From an uncultured Bacteroidales bacterium (GTDB lineage: Bacteria; Bacteroidota; Bacteroidia; Bacteroidales; UBA932), in contig CALUSM010000029.1 in the NCBI GenBank assembly GCA_944323445.1, forward strand, positions 1-33,405: a stretch of 33,405 bases of DNA, given 5' to 3'. The notes below the pieces were generated by a model. The model made no database searches. It saw only the letters and a program-made list of their open reading frames with translations, and was not told the DNA's origin. This document shows, piece after piece, positions 33,364 to 33,405 of this stretch. Positions within the stretch are counted from its first letter, which is position 1; every line of letters begins with the position of its first letter. A program made the position numbers and the translations under genes.

Positions 33364-33405
33364 CGGGATGTGGCGCAGTTGGTTAGCGCACCACGTTAGG
33401 GACGT
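33364..33405 (+). tRNA. tRNA-Pro(AGG), 3' half beyond the window
   Basis: 42 nt of the 5' half. Acceptor strand CGGGATG with C1 as in bacterial tRNA-Pro, then T8, G9, D stem GCGC/GCGC (33373-33388), and anticodon stem CCACG (33391-33395) with loop TTAGGGA. The anticodon is AGG at 33398-33400. The layout copies E. coli tRNA-Pro (loop TTCGGGA) except that A replaces C at position 34. The 3' stem of the anticodon arm begins CGT and the window ends. Confidence 0.82.

Noticed and set aside
1..33405. CRISPR array, prophage or toxin-antitoxin system
   Set aside because: No regularly spaced repeats, phage structural genes or typical small gene pairs were seen.

Overview
This window looks like chromosome from a GC-rich member of the Bacteroidales (phylum Bacteroidota). 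The evidence is promoters of the TTTG / TAnnTTTG type, the rimP-nusA-infB order, a short eukaryote/archaeal-type ProRS, a DUF3078 protein, an S46 dipeptidyl-peptidase, a TonB receptor with a carboxypeptidase-like N-terminal domain, and a DUF4988/BACON/M64 surface protein. I cannot name the genus.

Layout. (1) 1-1020: the right part of an IS1182-type insertion sequence, transposase on the minus strand and running off the left edge. (2) 1095-5765, minus: rimP-nusA-infB, with a near-consensus promoter, a leader hairpin and an intrinsic terminator; RimP lacks its C-terminal domain. (3) 5775-9173, plus: a lipid A cluster, lpxD-lpxC-lpxA, followed by an overlapping WbqC-like gene. LpxC is not fused to FabZ, unlike typical Bacteroidales. 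(4) 9024-11995, minus: a lipoprotein rich in Trp/Tyr/Gly and a FadL/OmpP1-like outer-membrane protein; their terminator lies inside the convergent wbqC reading frame. (5) 12025-16721, plus: proS, an unrecognised conserved gene, a DUF3078 outer-membrane protein and tilS. (6) 16732-18518, minus: sppA. (7) 18602-21232, plus: TonB-dependent receptor and a secreted HMA-domain protein, probably for metal (copper-like) handling. (8) 21250-29284, plus: an NfnA/NfnB-like ferredoxin:NADP oxidoreductase pair, EtfB, EtfA, an acyl-CoA dehydrogenase, and a DPP11-like S46 peptidase, ended by an intrinsic terminator. (9) 29370-30001: about 630 nt without a gene, holding two nested pairs of near-perfect inverted repeats and a promoter. 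(10) 30002-33298: a decayed surface lipoprotein metallopeptidase (DUF4988, BACON, leucine-rich repeats, M64) broken by two frameshifts and one TGA. (11) 33324-33405: promoter and 5' part of a tRNA-Pro with anticodon AGG, cut by the right edge.

Most genes are housekeeping: translation and transcription factors, lipid A synthesis, tRNA charging and modification, and protein quality control in the envelope. The more distinctive parts are the redox block (Nfn plus Etf plus acyl-CoA dehydrogenase), which could couple NADH, NADPH and ferredoxin pools to enoyl-CoA reduction, and the repeat-bounded region in front of the decayed surface protease. I found no CRISPR array, complete prophage or clear defence system. 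The strongest unusual observations are the one-domain RimP, the unfused LpxC, the terminator embedded in wbqC, and the nested inverted repeats.
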